A stretch of 17,026 nt of DNA from CALOCN01 sp942491735 (GCA_942491735.1 CALOCN010000019.1:1-17026); one strand, 5' to 3'; positions 6,501 through 13,475 are shown, counted from the stretch's first letter. The notes: a model not told the origin generated them from the letters alone. Numbers and translations: made by a program.

Positions 6501-9199
6501 GATGGCGGAAGCTCGACCCTGCAGCACCCGTCCCATGAGTTCCTCCTTCCCGGGGACTACACCGTTGGGCTGACCGCAACGGGGCCCGGAGGGGGAGCCA
6601 CCGAGACCAAGATTGCCTATGTCGCCGTGGGCGAGCCACCCCCCGCGGCTGACTTCAGCGCCTCGCCGACGTCGGGCATCGTTGCCCTCGACGTCGATTT
6701 CCCCGATCTCTCGTCCGGCAATGTGGGCTCCTGGGACTGGGACTTTGGCGATGGAGGGACCTCCAGTCTCCAGAATCCGAGTCACACGTACTCTGGCGTG
6801 GGCACGTACGACGTTGTCTTGACGGCAACCGGGCCGGGCGGCTCAGACGTAGAGACGAAGCTCGCATACATCACGGTCCATCCCCCCGCGCCCTTGGCCG
6901 GTTTCTCGGCCTTGCCCACGGGTGGCGATGCTCCCCTGGAGGTGGCCTTCACCAACGCCACCACCGGCGTGGCCAGCGGCTATTCCTGGAGCTTTGGGGA
7001 CGGCGGATCCTCGACGGAGGTGGATCCCAACCATGTCTACCACACACCAGGAACCTACACCGTCGCGCTGACGGCGGTGGGCCCCGGTGGAATGACCACG
7101 GACACCCAGAACAACCTGATCTCCGTGACGACTCCGCCACCCCCCCTGGCCGACTTCAGCGGCTCTCCGACCAGTGGGGATGCGCCGCTCGGCGTGAACT
7201 TCACGGACCTCTCCGCGGGTGCGGTCAGCAGCTACGCCTGGGCCTTCGGGGACGGGGGGACTTCCAGTTCGCAGAGCCCGATGCACGTCTACGCAAACCC
7301 CGGAACCTATACCGTGGCGCTGACCGTCACGGGCCCGGGGGGCGGAGACACCCAGACCAAGGTGGACTACGTCACTGCGGATGTGCCACCCGCACCCGTG
7401 GCTGCCCTCGGGGCCAATCCGACGAGTGGACCGGCGAGCCTTTCGGTGGACTTCACGGATCTGTCCACGGGAAACGTGACCGCCTGGGCGTGGGACTTCG
7501 GGGACATGGGCACGTCGACGGAACAGAACCCGACGCATCTCTACACGACTCCGGGGACCTACGACGTTTCCCTCATGGTTACCGGGCTGGGGGGAAGCGA
7601 CAGCGCCCAGATGATCGGGTTCATCGAGGTCACCGATCCTCCGCCGATAGCGAACTTCGTCGGCAATGTTCTGAGCGGCGGCGACCCCCTGATGGTCGAC
7701 TTCACGGATCTGACCACGGGAAACGTGACGAGCTGGGCGTGGGACTTCGGTGATTCGGGCACATCGACCCTCCAGAACCCGTCGCATTCGTTTGTCGCGC
7801 CGGGTTCCTATTCCGTTTCGCTGACGGCGATGGGGCCTGGCGGGGGACATACGGCAACAAAGACCGACTACATCGCGGTCCTGCCACCGGCGCCTGTGGC
7901 TGACTTCGACGCCAGCCCGCTCAGTGGGTTTGCCCCGCTTTCCGTGGACTTCACGGACCAGACCACCGGGATGGTGGATGCCTGGTCCTGGGACTTCGGT
8001 GACGGCAACACGTCCACGGAGCAGAATCCTTCGCACGTCTATCAGCTGGGCGGGATCTTCACGGTTGCTCTGACCGCAACAGGGCCCGGTGGTAGCCACG
8101 TCAAGACGGAGGTGGATCTCATCAGCGCCGGGGGCTGCAGTGGAGCGACCAGCACCTTCACGCGCATCAACAACGTTCGGTATCGCGCCGGGTACACGGG
8201 CGGGTGCAATGCGAGTGCGCCCTGCGCGGACGTCTTCATCCCGGACAATCCCCTGCCCTGCGCTCCCACGGTGCTGTTCCTGCACGGCGGGGGGTTCGTC
8301 ATGGGAACGAAGGGCGGATACGCGCCCAACGCGATCGCCCTGGCTCAAATGGGGATCTATGTCGTCGTGCCCAACTATCAGCTAGCCACGTACGACCCAT
8401 GCGGTGGCGGTTCGGGCTCGGGGTCGTACCCGCAGGCTGTGATCGATACGAAGGATGCAGTGGACTGGATTCACCGCGTAGGGACCCTCCAATTCGGTCT
8501 CCCGGACACCGTGGTTGTTGCGGGCACTTCCTCGGGGGGCATCCTCGCGGGTGTCGTCGGCGCAACCCAGGGCCCCGGGGAAGGTTTCTTCGATTCCGAT
8601 CCGCAGGGCGACTACGGTGTGGACCTCGTGGTTCTGTTCTCTGCGCTCGGCAACTTCGTGAGCCTCGGCTGCGAGGGCAACGTGTGGTCCAGCGCCTGTG
8701 AAACCCTGTGTCCCGGACCGGACGGAGCCTGTGGGTTCGAGGACGGATGCGAGTTCACGGGGGGCTATGCCTCCGGTTATCCATGCCTTGCGGACTCCAA
8801 CAACTGTCGCGAGGTCACGGGCATCGAGAGGTTCCTGGGAGAGAGCTGGCCGCACCTGAGTACTCCTCTCAATGTCGACTGCGGGGATCCCTTGGTGCTG
8901 CCCATGACCTCTCCCAGCATGCCCACGGGACTGGGGTGGTACGACGCCAACCCGTTCTTCTGGATCTCGGGGAGGAGCCCCCGTTCCACATCTACCATTC
9001 GATGTGTGATCCCTTGGCTCCCTTCGAGGTGACCCAGGCCCTGGAGAATAGGCTCCTGAGCAGTGGGGTGACGGTCTCGTTGACCGTTGAAGCTCCCGTG
9101 TCGAGCTGCGACGTAGGCTGCCAACATGGTGGCCCCAGGATGTACGGTCCGACGGGCGTGGCCGAGCGAATCAAGGACGCGATCCTGGCTACCTTCTAG
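471..9199 (+). CDS. Giant secreted FG-GAP/PKD multidomain esterase (composite, three frame breaks)
   Basis: Reading across three apparent single-base errors gives one protein of about 2,909 residues. The order is: signal peptide 1-29; FG-GAP propeller I about 30-460 (six DxDxDGxxD repeats); PKD domains 1-12 about 461-1463; propeller II about 1464-1885 (six repeats); PKD domains 13-20 about 1885-2553; and a C-terminal alpha/beta-hydrolase about 2554-2909. FG-GAP propellers and PKD domains are known extracellular binding or spacer modules, and the hydrolase is the only enzymatic part. A secreted or surface esterase acting on polymers is therefore inferred, with substrate unknown. Breaks: one base short at the G run 3551-3555, one base extra at 3655/3656, one base short at the G run 8969-8972. 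The net change is one missing base, and correcting all three gives an exact multiple of three. If the breaks are real, the gene is a pseudogene or split gene. Confidence 0.7.
592..1850 (+). repeat. FG-GAP propeller I, six blades
   Basis: There are six consecutive FG-GAP (integrin alpha-like) repeats of about 65-75 residues. Each has [DE][EQ]FG or similar, then a D-x-[DN]-x-DG-x-x-D calcium loop, a short hydrophobic strand ending in G/A, a DDDGG-type turn, and an ILFMN-x-DG strand leading to QKIS. Blade 3 has a slightly altered loop (DWDGNGVRE). Blade 1 has an extra SAGIDSNVGG insertion that propeller II also shows in its first blade. Confidence 0.75.
2853..4361 (+). repeat. Tandem array of six near-identical 252-bp PKD-coding units
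   Basis: PKD units begin at 2853, 3105, 3357, 3608, 3861 and 4113, a 252-bp period. The two exceptions, spacings of 251 and 253, are caused by the compensating indels. Each unit encodes 84 residues, starting P[VI]AGFSA and ending DVITVNVPP, apart from the diverging last one. Units 2 and 3 are almost identical in DNA for most of their length, including third codon positions, whereas PKD domains outside the array share only protein motifs. This is seen directly. Recent unequal crossing-over or gene conversion is inferred. Confidence 0.9.
3612..9032 (+). CDS. Central and C-terminal part of giant protein: PKD 8-20, propeller II, esterase core
   Basis: This is the second literal open frame, in the same frame as the N-terminal part. 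Its first codons (TTG 3612 to about 3655) are out of frame with the true product, and authentic sequence starts at EVTFTDLSTG. PKD 8-12 run to about 4858, propeller II covers 4861-6125, and PKD 13-20 cover about 6126-8130. The esterase follows. It has an oxyanion-hole HGGGF (His codon 8283-8285) and nucleophile elbow GTSSGG (Ser codon 8529-8531), typical of HSL/BD-FAE-type esterases. The literal frame stops at 9032 with an unrelated tail (GRSPRSTST...), losing the catalytic Asp and His, which are encoded in the neighbouring frame. There is no independent RBS or signal peptide, so it is not a stand-alone gene. Confidence 0.65.
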   Translation: MLASARIRCRGLFRCEVTFTDLSTGAITAWAWDFGDGGTSTLASPMHTYTTDGTYTVALTVTGPGGMDTDTQVDVITVNVPPLPVAGFSANPLSGDFPLEVNFSDLSTGAITDYAWDFGDGGTSTLASPMHTYTTDGTYTVALTVTGPGGMDTDTQVDVITVNVPPPPIAGFSANPLSGIFPLEVSFSDLSTGTITDYAWDFGDSGTSTEASPAHTYTAAGEYTVSLTVTGPGGMDTSVQTDLISVVFPPPVAEFSADFTGGVFPLDVQFSDLSSGEVSSYAWDFGDGNTSTLQDPMNTYASPGDYTVALMVTGAGGNDTETKVDYIVVTGLPPVAGFTATPTTGVAPLDVDFTNTTTGSADTWFWDFGDGGTSTLADPSYTYASPGMFSVALTASGPGGSDVSTQVDLVTVDPTPPILAVGEVISHQKVSATVGGVLPALDAGDQFGRGVAPLGDVDGDGVIDLAVGVQKDDDGGTAGAASEVGAVWILFMNTDGTTKALQKISATAGGFTAILEDGDEFGRAVGAPGDVDNDGTPDLLAGAAGDDDGGSDRGAFYVLFLNPDGTVRDHEKTSSDSALFAGLLGNGDEFGRSFACLEDLDGDLVGDIAVGTPGDDDAGANAGAVYVVFLNADGSAKSQVKISEAQAGFTGNLVPNDGFGFSVGNVGDLNGDGVPDLGVGATGTDVGGNGTGGLWLLGMTTSGTVLGFERVTNARGLTGQLDPGDQFGYDVVGIGDIDFDGVPDLAASAALDDDGGPNRGAVYVLLMNLGGTVKSFQKISASQGNLGADLDNADQFGASLAFLGDLTRDGYGDLCVGARLDDDGFSEAGAIYVLALQGVGIPPTAAFEASSPTTGISPLLVSFQDRSTGSVASWAWDFGDGGTSTLENPAHAYSAPGLYTVSLTVGGPGGVDTATQVDLVDVFLPGPPIPDFSGTPLAGIAPLSVDFTDQSIGQVTEWLWDFGDGGSSTLQHPSHEFLLPGDYTVGLTATGPGGGATETKIAYVAVGEPPPAADFSASPTSGIVALDVDFPDLSSGNVGSWDWDFGDGGTSSLQNPSHTYSGVGTYDVVLTATGPGGSDVETKLAYITVHPPAPLAGFSALPTGGDAPLEVAFTNATTGVASGYSWSFGDGGSSTEVDPNHVYHTPGTYTVALTAVGPGGMTTDTQNNLISVTTPPPPLADFSGSPTSGDAPLGVNFTDLSAGAVSSYAWAFGDGGTSSSQSPMHVYANPGTYTVALTVTGPGGGDTQTKVDYVTADVPPAPVAALGANPTSGPASLSVDFTDLSTGNVTAWAWDFGDMGTSTEQNPTHLYTTPGTYDVSLMVTGLGGSDSAQMIGFIEVTDPPPIANFVGNVLSGGDPLMVDFTDLTTGNVTSWAWDFGDSGTSTLQNPSHSFVAPGSYSVSLTAMGPGGGHTATKTDYIAVLPPAPVADFDASPLSGFAPLSVDFTDQTTGMVDAWSWDFGDGNTSTEQNPSHVYQLGGIFTVALTATGPGGSHVKTEVDLISAGGCSGATSTFTRINNVRYRAGYTGGCNASAPCADVFIPDNPLPCAPTVLFLHGGGFVMGTKGGYAPNAIALAQMGIYVVVPNYQLATYDPCGGGSGSGSYPQAVIDTKDAVDWIHRVGTLQFGLPDTVVVAGTSSGGILAGVVGATQGPGEGFFDSDPQGDYGVDLVVLFSALGNFVSLGCEGNVWSSACETLCPGPDGACGFEDGCEFTGGYASGYPCLADSNNCREVTGIERFLGESWPHLSTPLNVDCGDPLVLPMTSPSMPTGLGWYDANPFFWISGRSPRSTSTIRCVIPWLPSR
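4861..6125 (+). repeat. FG-GAP propeller II, six blades, duplicate of propeller I
   Basis: Six FG-GAP blades have loops DVDGDGVID, DVDNDGTPD, DLDGDLVGD, DLNGDGVPD, DIDFDGVPD and DLTRDGYGD. Each blade resembles its counterpart in propeller I more than its neighbours. Both propellers open with VGEV, then a KVS-x-T-x-GG stretch. Both first blades carry an extra [ST]AG...VG insertion. Both fifth blades have DQFG before GIGD, and both close with a GAIY strand. Loops 3 and 6 have lost some calcium-ligand residues. Confidence 0.8.
8131..9199 (+). other. Cysteine-rich alpha/beta-hydrolase (esterase) domain of the giant protein
   Basis: This is the only catalytic module of the giant protein, about 356 residues once the frame break is corrected. 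Visible elements in order are: HGGGF oxyanion hole; a VVPNYQLA strand; an alternating yP-x-A-x-x-D-x-x-DAVDWI segment typical of BD-FAE esterases; GTSSGG nucleophile elbow; HIYHSMCDPLAPFEV containing the expected Asp; and CQHGG containing a candidate His. There are 16 cysteines, concentrated between about 8640 and 8810 and near both ends, consistent with disulfides in an exported enzyme. BD-FAE relatives include acetyl-xylan and feruloyl esterases. Specificity cannot be read from sequence. Confidence 0.65.
8973..9199 (+). pseudogene. Out-of-frame C-terminal tail of the esterase
   Basis: From about 8973 the coding signal moves to another frame and ends at TAG 9197-9199. The peptide reads EEPPFHIYHSMCDPLAP and ends GVAERIKDAILATF, with the catalytic-Asp and candidate-His segments and a final amphipathic helix expected of alpha/beta-hydrolases. 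Adding one G to the four-G run at 8969-8972 joins it to the upstream frame as WISGEEPP. It is therefore the natural end of the giant protein, cut off by a one-base deletion or sequencing error, not a separate gene. Confidence 0.7.
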
Positions 9200-9529
9200 C
9201 CTTCGCGAGAACGGAACCGAGCGCAGTCGCCTGCAGCCCCCTTCGAGGCCAGGACGCCCGGCTGGGGGTCGTAGCCGGGGAGGGGGGCGAAGTTCTGGCG
9301 CTCTTCGAGAACAGGCCAAGGGGCGAGCTTGGCGGACGTTCGTACCCTCGCTATCCGAGGATGGGAGGGGTGATCCATTCTCCCTCCGGACCCGCCAGGC
9401 AGGCGCTGCCAGGGCAGAGCACAGACCTTCCCGTGCCAGCGCCCGACATGGCTTCTCGGGGGGTGCCCGGTCCCACGCGTGATGGACGAGTCTGGGCATT
9501 CCTCCCGTGATGTTTCCAGGGCGTCTGGG
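9200..9529. other. 330-bp gap between convergent genes, no gene seen
   Basis: This region lies between the esterase stop and the stop of the minus-strand peptidase. Open frames crossing it have arginine/proline-rich, low-quality translations with no recognisable domain. It contains one compact inverted repeat (CCCGGCT at 9257-9263 with AGCCGGG at 9273-9279) that could act as a transcription stop, although no T-run follows. Confidence 0.5.
9257..9279. terminator. Possible hairpin terminator after the giant gene
   Basis: A perfect 7-bp stem, CCCGGCT with AGCCGGG, encloses a 9-nt loop 57 bp after the stop codon and between convergent genes. No U-tract follows on either strand, so intrinsic termination is uncertain. 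Confidence 0.3.
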
Positions 9530-11740
9530 CTAGAGCTCTCGGAAGAGAAAGTCGGCCATGGCGCGGTAGAAGTGATAGCCGGATCCGGAATGTCGAGTGC
9601 GCGGGTAGATCCGTAGCTCGAACTGTTTGTCAGCCTTGATCAGGGCATCGATGAATTGCACGGAATTCTGGAAGTGAACGTTGTTGTCCATGACGCCGTG
9701 GGCGAGAAGTAGCGCGCCCCGCAGGTTCTGAGCGTAGCGCAAGGGGGCGGACGCGTCATACCCTTCAGGGTTCTCGGCAGGCCGCCCCATGTAGCGCTCG
9801 GTGTAGATCGTGTCGTAGAAGCGCCAATCCGTGACGGGGGCCCAGGCGACACCAGCACGGAAGTGCTCCGGGGCGCGCAGCAGGCAATTCAGGGCCATGA
9901 AGCCTCCGTAGCTGCCGCCGTAGACTCCGATGCGCTCGGGGTCGATGTCGGGAAGGCCCTTCAGGTACTCGATGCCCACCAGCTGGTCGGCCAGCTCGAC
10001 CTCCCCCAGGCGCCTGTGAACGGGGGCTTCGAAGGCCTTTCCGCGGCCCCAGCTGCCGCGATTGTCGAGCCAAAAGACAACGTAGCCGCGCTGGGCCATG
10101 TACTGAAAGAACAGGTGCCGCTTGCCGCCCCAGATGTTGCGCACGGTCTGGGCGTGGGGGCCGCCATAGACATAGACCAGAACGGGGTACCCCTTGGCTG
10201 GAGCCGGCGTCGTCGGCCTGAGCATGGCCGTGTAGAGCAGCGTGCCGTCATCGCTTTGCAGTTCTCCAAATTCCACGGGAGCCAGAGTCCAGGTGAGGTC
10301 CGCGCGGGCGCCGCCCGGCAGGGCCGCTTCGTACGAGGAGTCTTCCAGGTCCACGATGCGATGGCTGGGGGGGGCCGTCGTGGAGGAGTGGGTCAGGACG
10401 GCTTTGGTGCCGTCGGGGGACAACTCGGCACTGTGGGTTCCGGGGAGCTGGGTCAGGCGCACAAGGGAGCTGTCGGCCAGGGAAGTGCGGTAGACGTGCC
10501 TTTCGCGCGGGTCCTTCTCCGTGCCCTGGAAGTAGACATGGTGCTCGTCTGCATCAACGCCATAGAGTGCCTCCACCTGCCATTCCCCGCGCGTTAGACG
10601 ACCGATGAGCCGGCCTGTGGAGTCATGCTGGTAGATGTGACGCCAGCCATCGCGTTCGGCGGTCCAGAGGAAGCTGCCGTCGGACAGGAAGACCGGCTCG
10701 TCACGGACGTTCACCCAATCCACTGCCGATTCCATCAGCACGGTGACGGTCTGTTTGTTCTTCGATTCCCAATAACGGAGCTCGAGGTGGGTCTGATCTC
10801 GGTTCAGCAACTCGAACCAGAGGCGTTCCTCGTTGACCCAACCTGCCGCCGGAAGGTAAGCATCCTGAGCTCCGGTATCGACCCATTCCGTCTCGCCCGA
10901 GTCGATGCCCAGGACGCCCAGGCGTACGACGGAGTTGTCGCCCCCGGCCTTGGGGTAGTGCTGAAGCTCCAATCCCGGGGGGCTCTGCATTTCGTCCGTG
11001 ATCGGAAAGACGGGAATGGGCGAACGATCGTACTGCAGGTAGGCGATGCGCTCGCTGTCGGGAGACCACCAGAAGGACTTGCGAACGCCCAGCTCCTCCT
11101 CGTAGGCCCAATCCGCAATTCCATTGAGTACCCGTCCGTCCGTCGAAACGGTCAACTGGCGACTCTCTCCAGTCGAGATATTCAAACAGTGGAGCTCGCC
11201 ATCGCGCACGAAGGCCAGCATGCCTCCGTCGGGGCTGAACTCGAAGGAAAGCTCGGGGGCCGTGTCCCCCGTCAGGAAGCGTACCTCCCGAGTCGTTAGA
11301 TCCATGAGGAAGAGGTCAGCATGGTGTGTGCCGCAGAGGTGGAGTCCCGTGGGCGAGAGAACCGGTTCGAAGGAAAAACGTCCGGTGCGATTCACGTCCC
11401 CCATGTTCGGCGCCTCGTACTCGGGGCGTCGATCCGCCAGGCCCGCCAGGAGCGCAGACCAGTTCGCGATGCGTGACGTCTCGCCCGTTTGCAGGGAGAG
11501 GCGTTCCAGGCCGACCACGCCATCGTGTTCGTAGCGAAACAAGAGCCCTGAGCTGTCCGGCAGCCAGAGGCGCCCCTCGGCTACGGGGTCCAGGAGACTG
11601 CCGCCCTGGAAGATGCGTTCGATGGAAAGCGAGCTCGAGCCGTGGGGTGCGGTCGTTCCGGGGGAACCGGTTACCGGCGCCGTTGCGCAGGCGAGGGTCA
11701 GAAGCAAGAGTCCAGAGAAGCAAGTGGCGCGTCGTAGCAT
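9530..11740 (-). CDS. S9 family serine peptidase, DPP IV-like (S9B)
   Basis: A complete protein of 736 residues, close to the usual length of this family. Dipeptidyl peptidase IV-type enzymes cut dipeptides, usually X-Pro, from the N-terminus of peptides outside the cytoplasm. The N-terminus MLRRATCFSGLLLLTLACATA is a signal peptide. TLAC with Cys18 could be an imperfect lipobox, so the protein is periplasmic or outer-membrane anchored. Residues about 40-480 form the DPP IV-type propeller (repeated SPDG/SPDS blades) and contain DWAYEEE (210-216), whose glutamates bind the substrate amino terminus in this family. The C-terminal hydrolase has GGSYGG with Ser about 610, Asp about 685 (HGVMDNN) and His about 717 (RTRHSG), the correct order and spacing. 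The nucleophile motif is GGSYGG where GWSYGG is more usual. ATG at 11740 follows a GGAG 10 nt upstream. It is alone on its strand. Confidence 0.9.
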   Translation of the reverse strand: MLRRATCFSGLLLLTLACATAPVTGSPGTTAPHGSSSLSIERIFQGGSLLDPVAEGRLWLPDSSGLLFRYEHDGVVGLERLSLQTGETSRIANWSALLAGLADRRPEYEAPNMGDVNRTGRFSFEPVLSPTGLHLCGTHHADLFLMDLTTREVRFLTGDTAPELSFEFSPDGGMLAFVRDGELHCLNISTGESRQLTVSTDGRVLNGIADWAYEEELGVRKSFWWSPDSERIAYLQYDRSPIPVFPITDEMQSPPGLELQHYPKAGGDNSVVRLGVLGIDSGETEWVDTGAQDAYLPAAGWVNEERLWFELLNRDQTHLELRYWESKNKQTVTVLMESAVDWVNVRDEPVFLSDGSFLWTAERDGWRHIYQHDSTGRLIGRLTRGEWQVEALYGVDADEHHVYFQGTEKDPRERHVYRTSLADSSLVRLTQLPGTHSAELSPDGTKAVLTHSSTTAPPSHRIVDLEDSSYEAALPGGARADLTWTLAPVEFGELQSDDGTLLYTAMLRPTTPAPAKGYPVLVYVYGGPHAQTVRNIWGGKRHLFFQYMAQRGYVVFWLDNRGSWGRGKAFEAPVHRRLGEVELADQLVGIEYLKGLPDIDPERIGVYGGSYGGFMALNCLLRAPEHFRAGVAWAPVTDWRFYDTIYTERYMGRPAENPEGYDASAPLRYAQNLRGALLLAHGVMDNNVHFQNSVQFIDALIKADKQFELRIYPRTRHSGSGYHFYRAMADFLFREL

Positions 11741-11870
11741 GGGGCCAGCACTCCGAACTGGGGCCAGGGAGGAGATTCGCGGCGTTCCATCACCGAAGCA
11801 TGAGGTTACCGACGCGCAAGCCTGGGGTGCAGTGGGGTCTTTCTTTCTCAGGGGGTAAGGCTGAAGTGTG

Positions 11871-11930
11871 CAGGTAAGAGCAGGGTTTTGTCCGGATCAT
11901 CCCCAGGTATGGTTGCGTGCCCCTTACCTG
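11871..11930. promoter_or_regulatory. Inverted repeat in the divergent intergenic region
   Basis: CAGGTAAG (11871-11878) and CTTACCTG (11923-11930) form a perfect 8-bp inverted repeat separated by 44 nt, between the divergent peptidase and BON-like genes. It could be a leader structure or a split operator. No convincing -35/-10 pair was seen nearby. Confidence 0.25.
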
Positions 11931-12000
11931 ACACAACTCAAGCGGCCAGGGCCCGGGTCCGAAAGAAGGCGCACGCCCGGGGAAGGGCAAGGAAGTGGAC

Positions 12001-12336
12001 ATGAAAGAACTGAACGACACACAGATCCGTGCCAGCCTTCGAACCGTGCTTGCAAAACACCGTATCGACATGGCGAAGACGAGTTTCATCTGCACGCGAG
12101 GCGTCGTGAGGCTCAATGGGGACATCGAGCATCAAGGGGCCGTGTCCGGGGTCGACATGAGAACCGGGGAACTGGAAGCCTTCGAGCACGACATCCAGGA
12201 CGTTCGCGGGGTCAATCGAGTGTACTTCGACCTCGCGAACTGGAGGCGTCTAGCCTCGGGACAGTGGACGCGTATCGAGAAGCGGCCGCGCGGGCGTGCC
12301 CAGGCCGAGGATGCGATGGCGACGCTGGAACTCTAG
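12001..12336 (+). CDS. Small BON-like domain protein
   Basis: A protein of 111 residues with no signal peptide or membrane segment. The central part (GVVRLNGDIEHQG, then an acidic/amphipathic helix, then DVRGVNRVYFDL) follows the BON-domain pattern: a beta strand with G-x-V-x-L-x-G, a helix, then a V-x-GV-x-x-V strand. BON domains occur in osmotic-stress and secretin-associated proteins and are thought to bind membranes or other ligands. The C-terminal 25 residues are basic and probably disordered. ATG 12001 is preferred over the in-frame GTG at 11995 because AAGGAA (11989-11994) lies 6 nt before the ATG and directly abuts the GTG. The gene converges on the SGNH hydrolase gene with only 20 bp between stops. 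The family match is by pattern only and function is not assigned. Confidence 0.6.
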   Translation: MKELNDTQIRASLRTVLAKHRIDMAKTSFICTRGVVRLNGDIEHQGAVSGVDMRTGELEAFEHDIQDVRGVNRVYFDLANWRRLASGQWTRIEKRPRGRAQAEDAMATLEL

Positions 12337-12356
12337 GGCGAGGGGTCCTGGAACGA

Positions 12357-13397
12357 TCAAGGCCTCCAGAGGGGACGCACGACCTCCTCGATCTCCCTGG
12401 CGATCAGCCGGTGTCCATTGGGGCCGGGATGCACACGGTCCTTGAAGAAGTTGCCGATGCGAGGCTGTAGCGAAGCCAGCCTCTCGGGTAGATCGACGAT
12501 CGTCACGTCGTATTTCGAGCAGAAACTGCGCAGCAGGGGAATGTGCTCTTCGAAGTCTCGATACCAGGGGACGACCACGACGAGTTGAATCCCGTTGTCG
12601 TCGCAAAAGCTGCGGATGCCTTCCAGCAACTCGAGGCGATGTGCGCGAGGCACCCGGTAGGTCGTCTCCGCTTCTTCTGTCTTGATGCGCTCCTCTTCGG
12701 TGCCTGGTGGCCGGCTCAATCGATGGGAGACGTGGCGATAGGCGTTGCTGTGATCGAAGAACCAGGCATTCCAGCGGGCCCCCAACCGTTGGCGTTCGCG
12801 CAGAAGGGTCAGGTCATCGAGGACCCTCCCCGAGCCAGCTGCCGTCGCGTCGCGGTGCATGAGGTAGCTCACCGGCAGGAAGTCATTGTGCCCGAAATAC
12901 AGAAGCACGGCGTCGATCCCCAGCGCCTGGGCATTGCGAGTCAGGTACGTGTGACCCTGGAGCAGGCTGTATCCTCCGACCCCGGCGTTGATCACTCGAA
13001 TCGGAGGGTCTCCGGGACGCAAGCTTTCATCGAGAAGAGCGCTGTAGGTCTCCCCATAGGTGACCCACGTGCCGAATGTGGTCGACTCCCCCAGGGACAG
13101 CACGCGGAACTCCGTACCGTCGTCCGGCGGCACGTCCGGTCCCCGCAGACCCAGGTTGTTGGTCCGGACCATTCCCACTTCCTTGTGGGGGAGCATTTTC
13201 CAGAACAACCAATGGTCGTAGACCTTGTATTCGGTGTACCCGAGTTCGCGGTTTGCGATCAGGGGCAGCGGGCGGGCGGGGGCTCGGCCCAGCAGGTAGG
13301 ACCCGGCCTCCCCGAGCACGAGTAGGAGCAGAGCGCCAGCGACACCGACCCCGAGTTTCCGCAGGCGACTCGGTGGTTCTTGGGTGGACGGGTTCAT
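12357..13397 (-). CDS. Membrane-anchored SGNH/GDSL hydrolase
   Basis: A protein of 346 residues from ATG 13397. An N-terminal basic segment (RLRK) and hydrophobic helix (LGVGVAGALLLLVLGEAG) make a signal anchor, leaving the catalytic part outside the cytoplasm. SGNH blocks are clear: LGESTTFG with nucleophile Ser105 (GES in place of GDS), NAGVGGYS with the oxyanion Gly, GHND with Asn171, and DRVHPGPNGHRL with Asp320 and His323. The TNNLGLRG segment before block I is common in exported SGNH proteins linked to polysaccharide O-acetylation or deacetylation. That role here is inference. An in-frame TTG at 13412 is an alternative start. Neither start has a well-spaced RBS, so the N-terminus is uncertain by five residues. 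It is transcribed divergently from the TPR/FG-GAP gene. Confidence 0.85.
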   Translation of the reverse strand: MNPSTQEPPSRLRKLGVGVAGALLLLVLGEAGSYLLGRAPARPLPLIANRELGYTEYKVYDHWLFWKMLPHKEVGMVRTNNLGLRGPDVPPDDGTEFRVLSLGESTTFGTWVTYGETYSALLDESLRPGDPPIRVINAGVGGYSLLQGHTYLTRNAQALGIDAVLLYFGHNDFLPVSYLMHRDATAAGSGRVLDDLTLLRERQRLGARWNAWFFDHSNAYRHVSHRLSRPPGTEEERIKTEEAETTYRVPRAHRLELLEGIRSFCDDNGIQLVVVVPWYRDFEEHIPLLRSFCSKYDVTIVDLPERLASLQPRIGNFFKDRVHPGPNGHRLIAREIEEVVRPLWRP

Positions 13398-13440
13398 GGC
13401 GCTGGGCAGCAAAGCCTATCCAAGGGACACGGACCCGCAA

Positions 13441-13475
13441 GCCCGTCGACCTGCCGCTGGGCGTGGTCGACGGGC
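13441..13475. promoter_or_regulatory. Perfect 11-bp inverted repeat
   Basis: GCCCGTCGACC (13441-13451) and GGTCGACGGGC (13465-13475) pair perfectly around a 13-nt loop. A further GGTCGACC core occurs just downstream at about 13490. The repeat lies between two divergent starts, which suits an operator for a dimeric regulator or an mRNA leader hairpin. Which of these it is cannot be told from sequence. Confidence 0.45.

Noticed and set aside
4377..6785. Long minus-strand open frame (802 residues) opposite propeller II
   Set aside because: It lies fully within clear FG-GAP/PKD coding sequence on the other strand. Its composition is typical of antisense GC-rich frames and no motif is recognised.
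6843..8348. Minus-strand open frame (501 residues) opposite PKD 15-20
   Set aside because: Same reason: the + strand has unambiguous PKD domains and the start of the esterase here.
9126..9482. Possible small gene between the esterase and the peptidase
   Set aside because: The translation is Arg/Ser/Pro-rich, overlaps the esterase end in another frame, lacks a clear RBS and shows no domain.
12543..13325. + strand open frame (260 residues) opposite the SGNH hydrolase
   Set aside because: The minus-strand frame has all SGNH blocks. The + frame has none of any family and no RBS.
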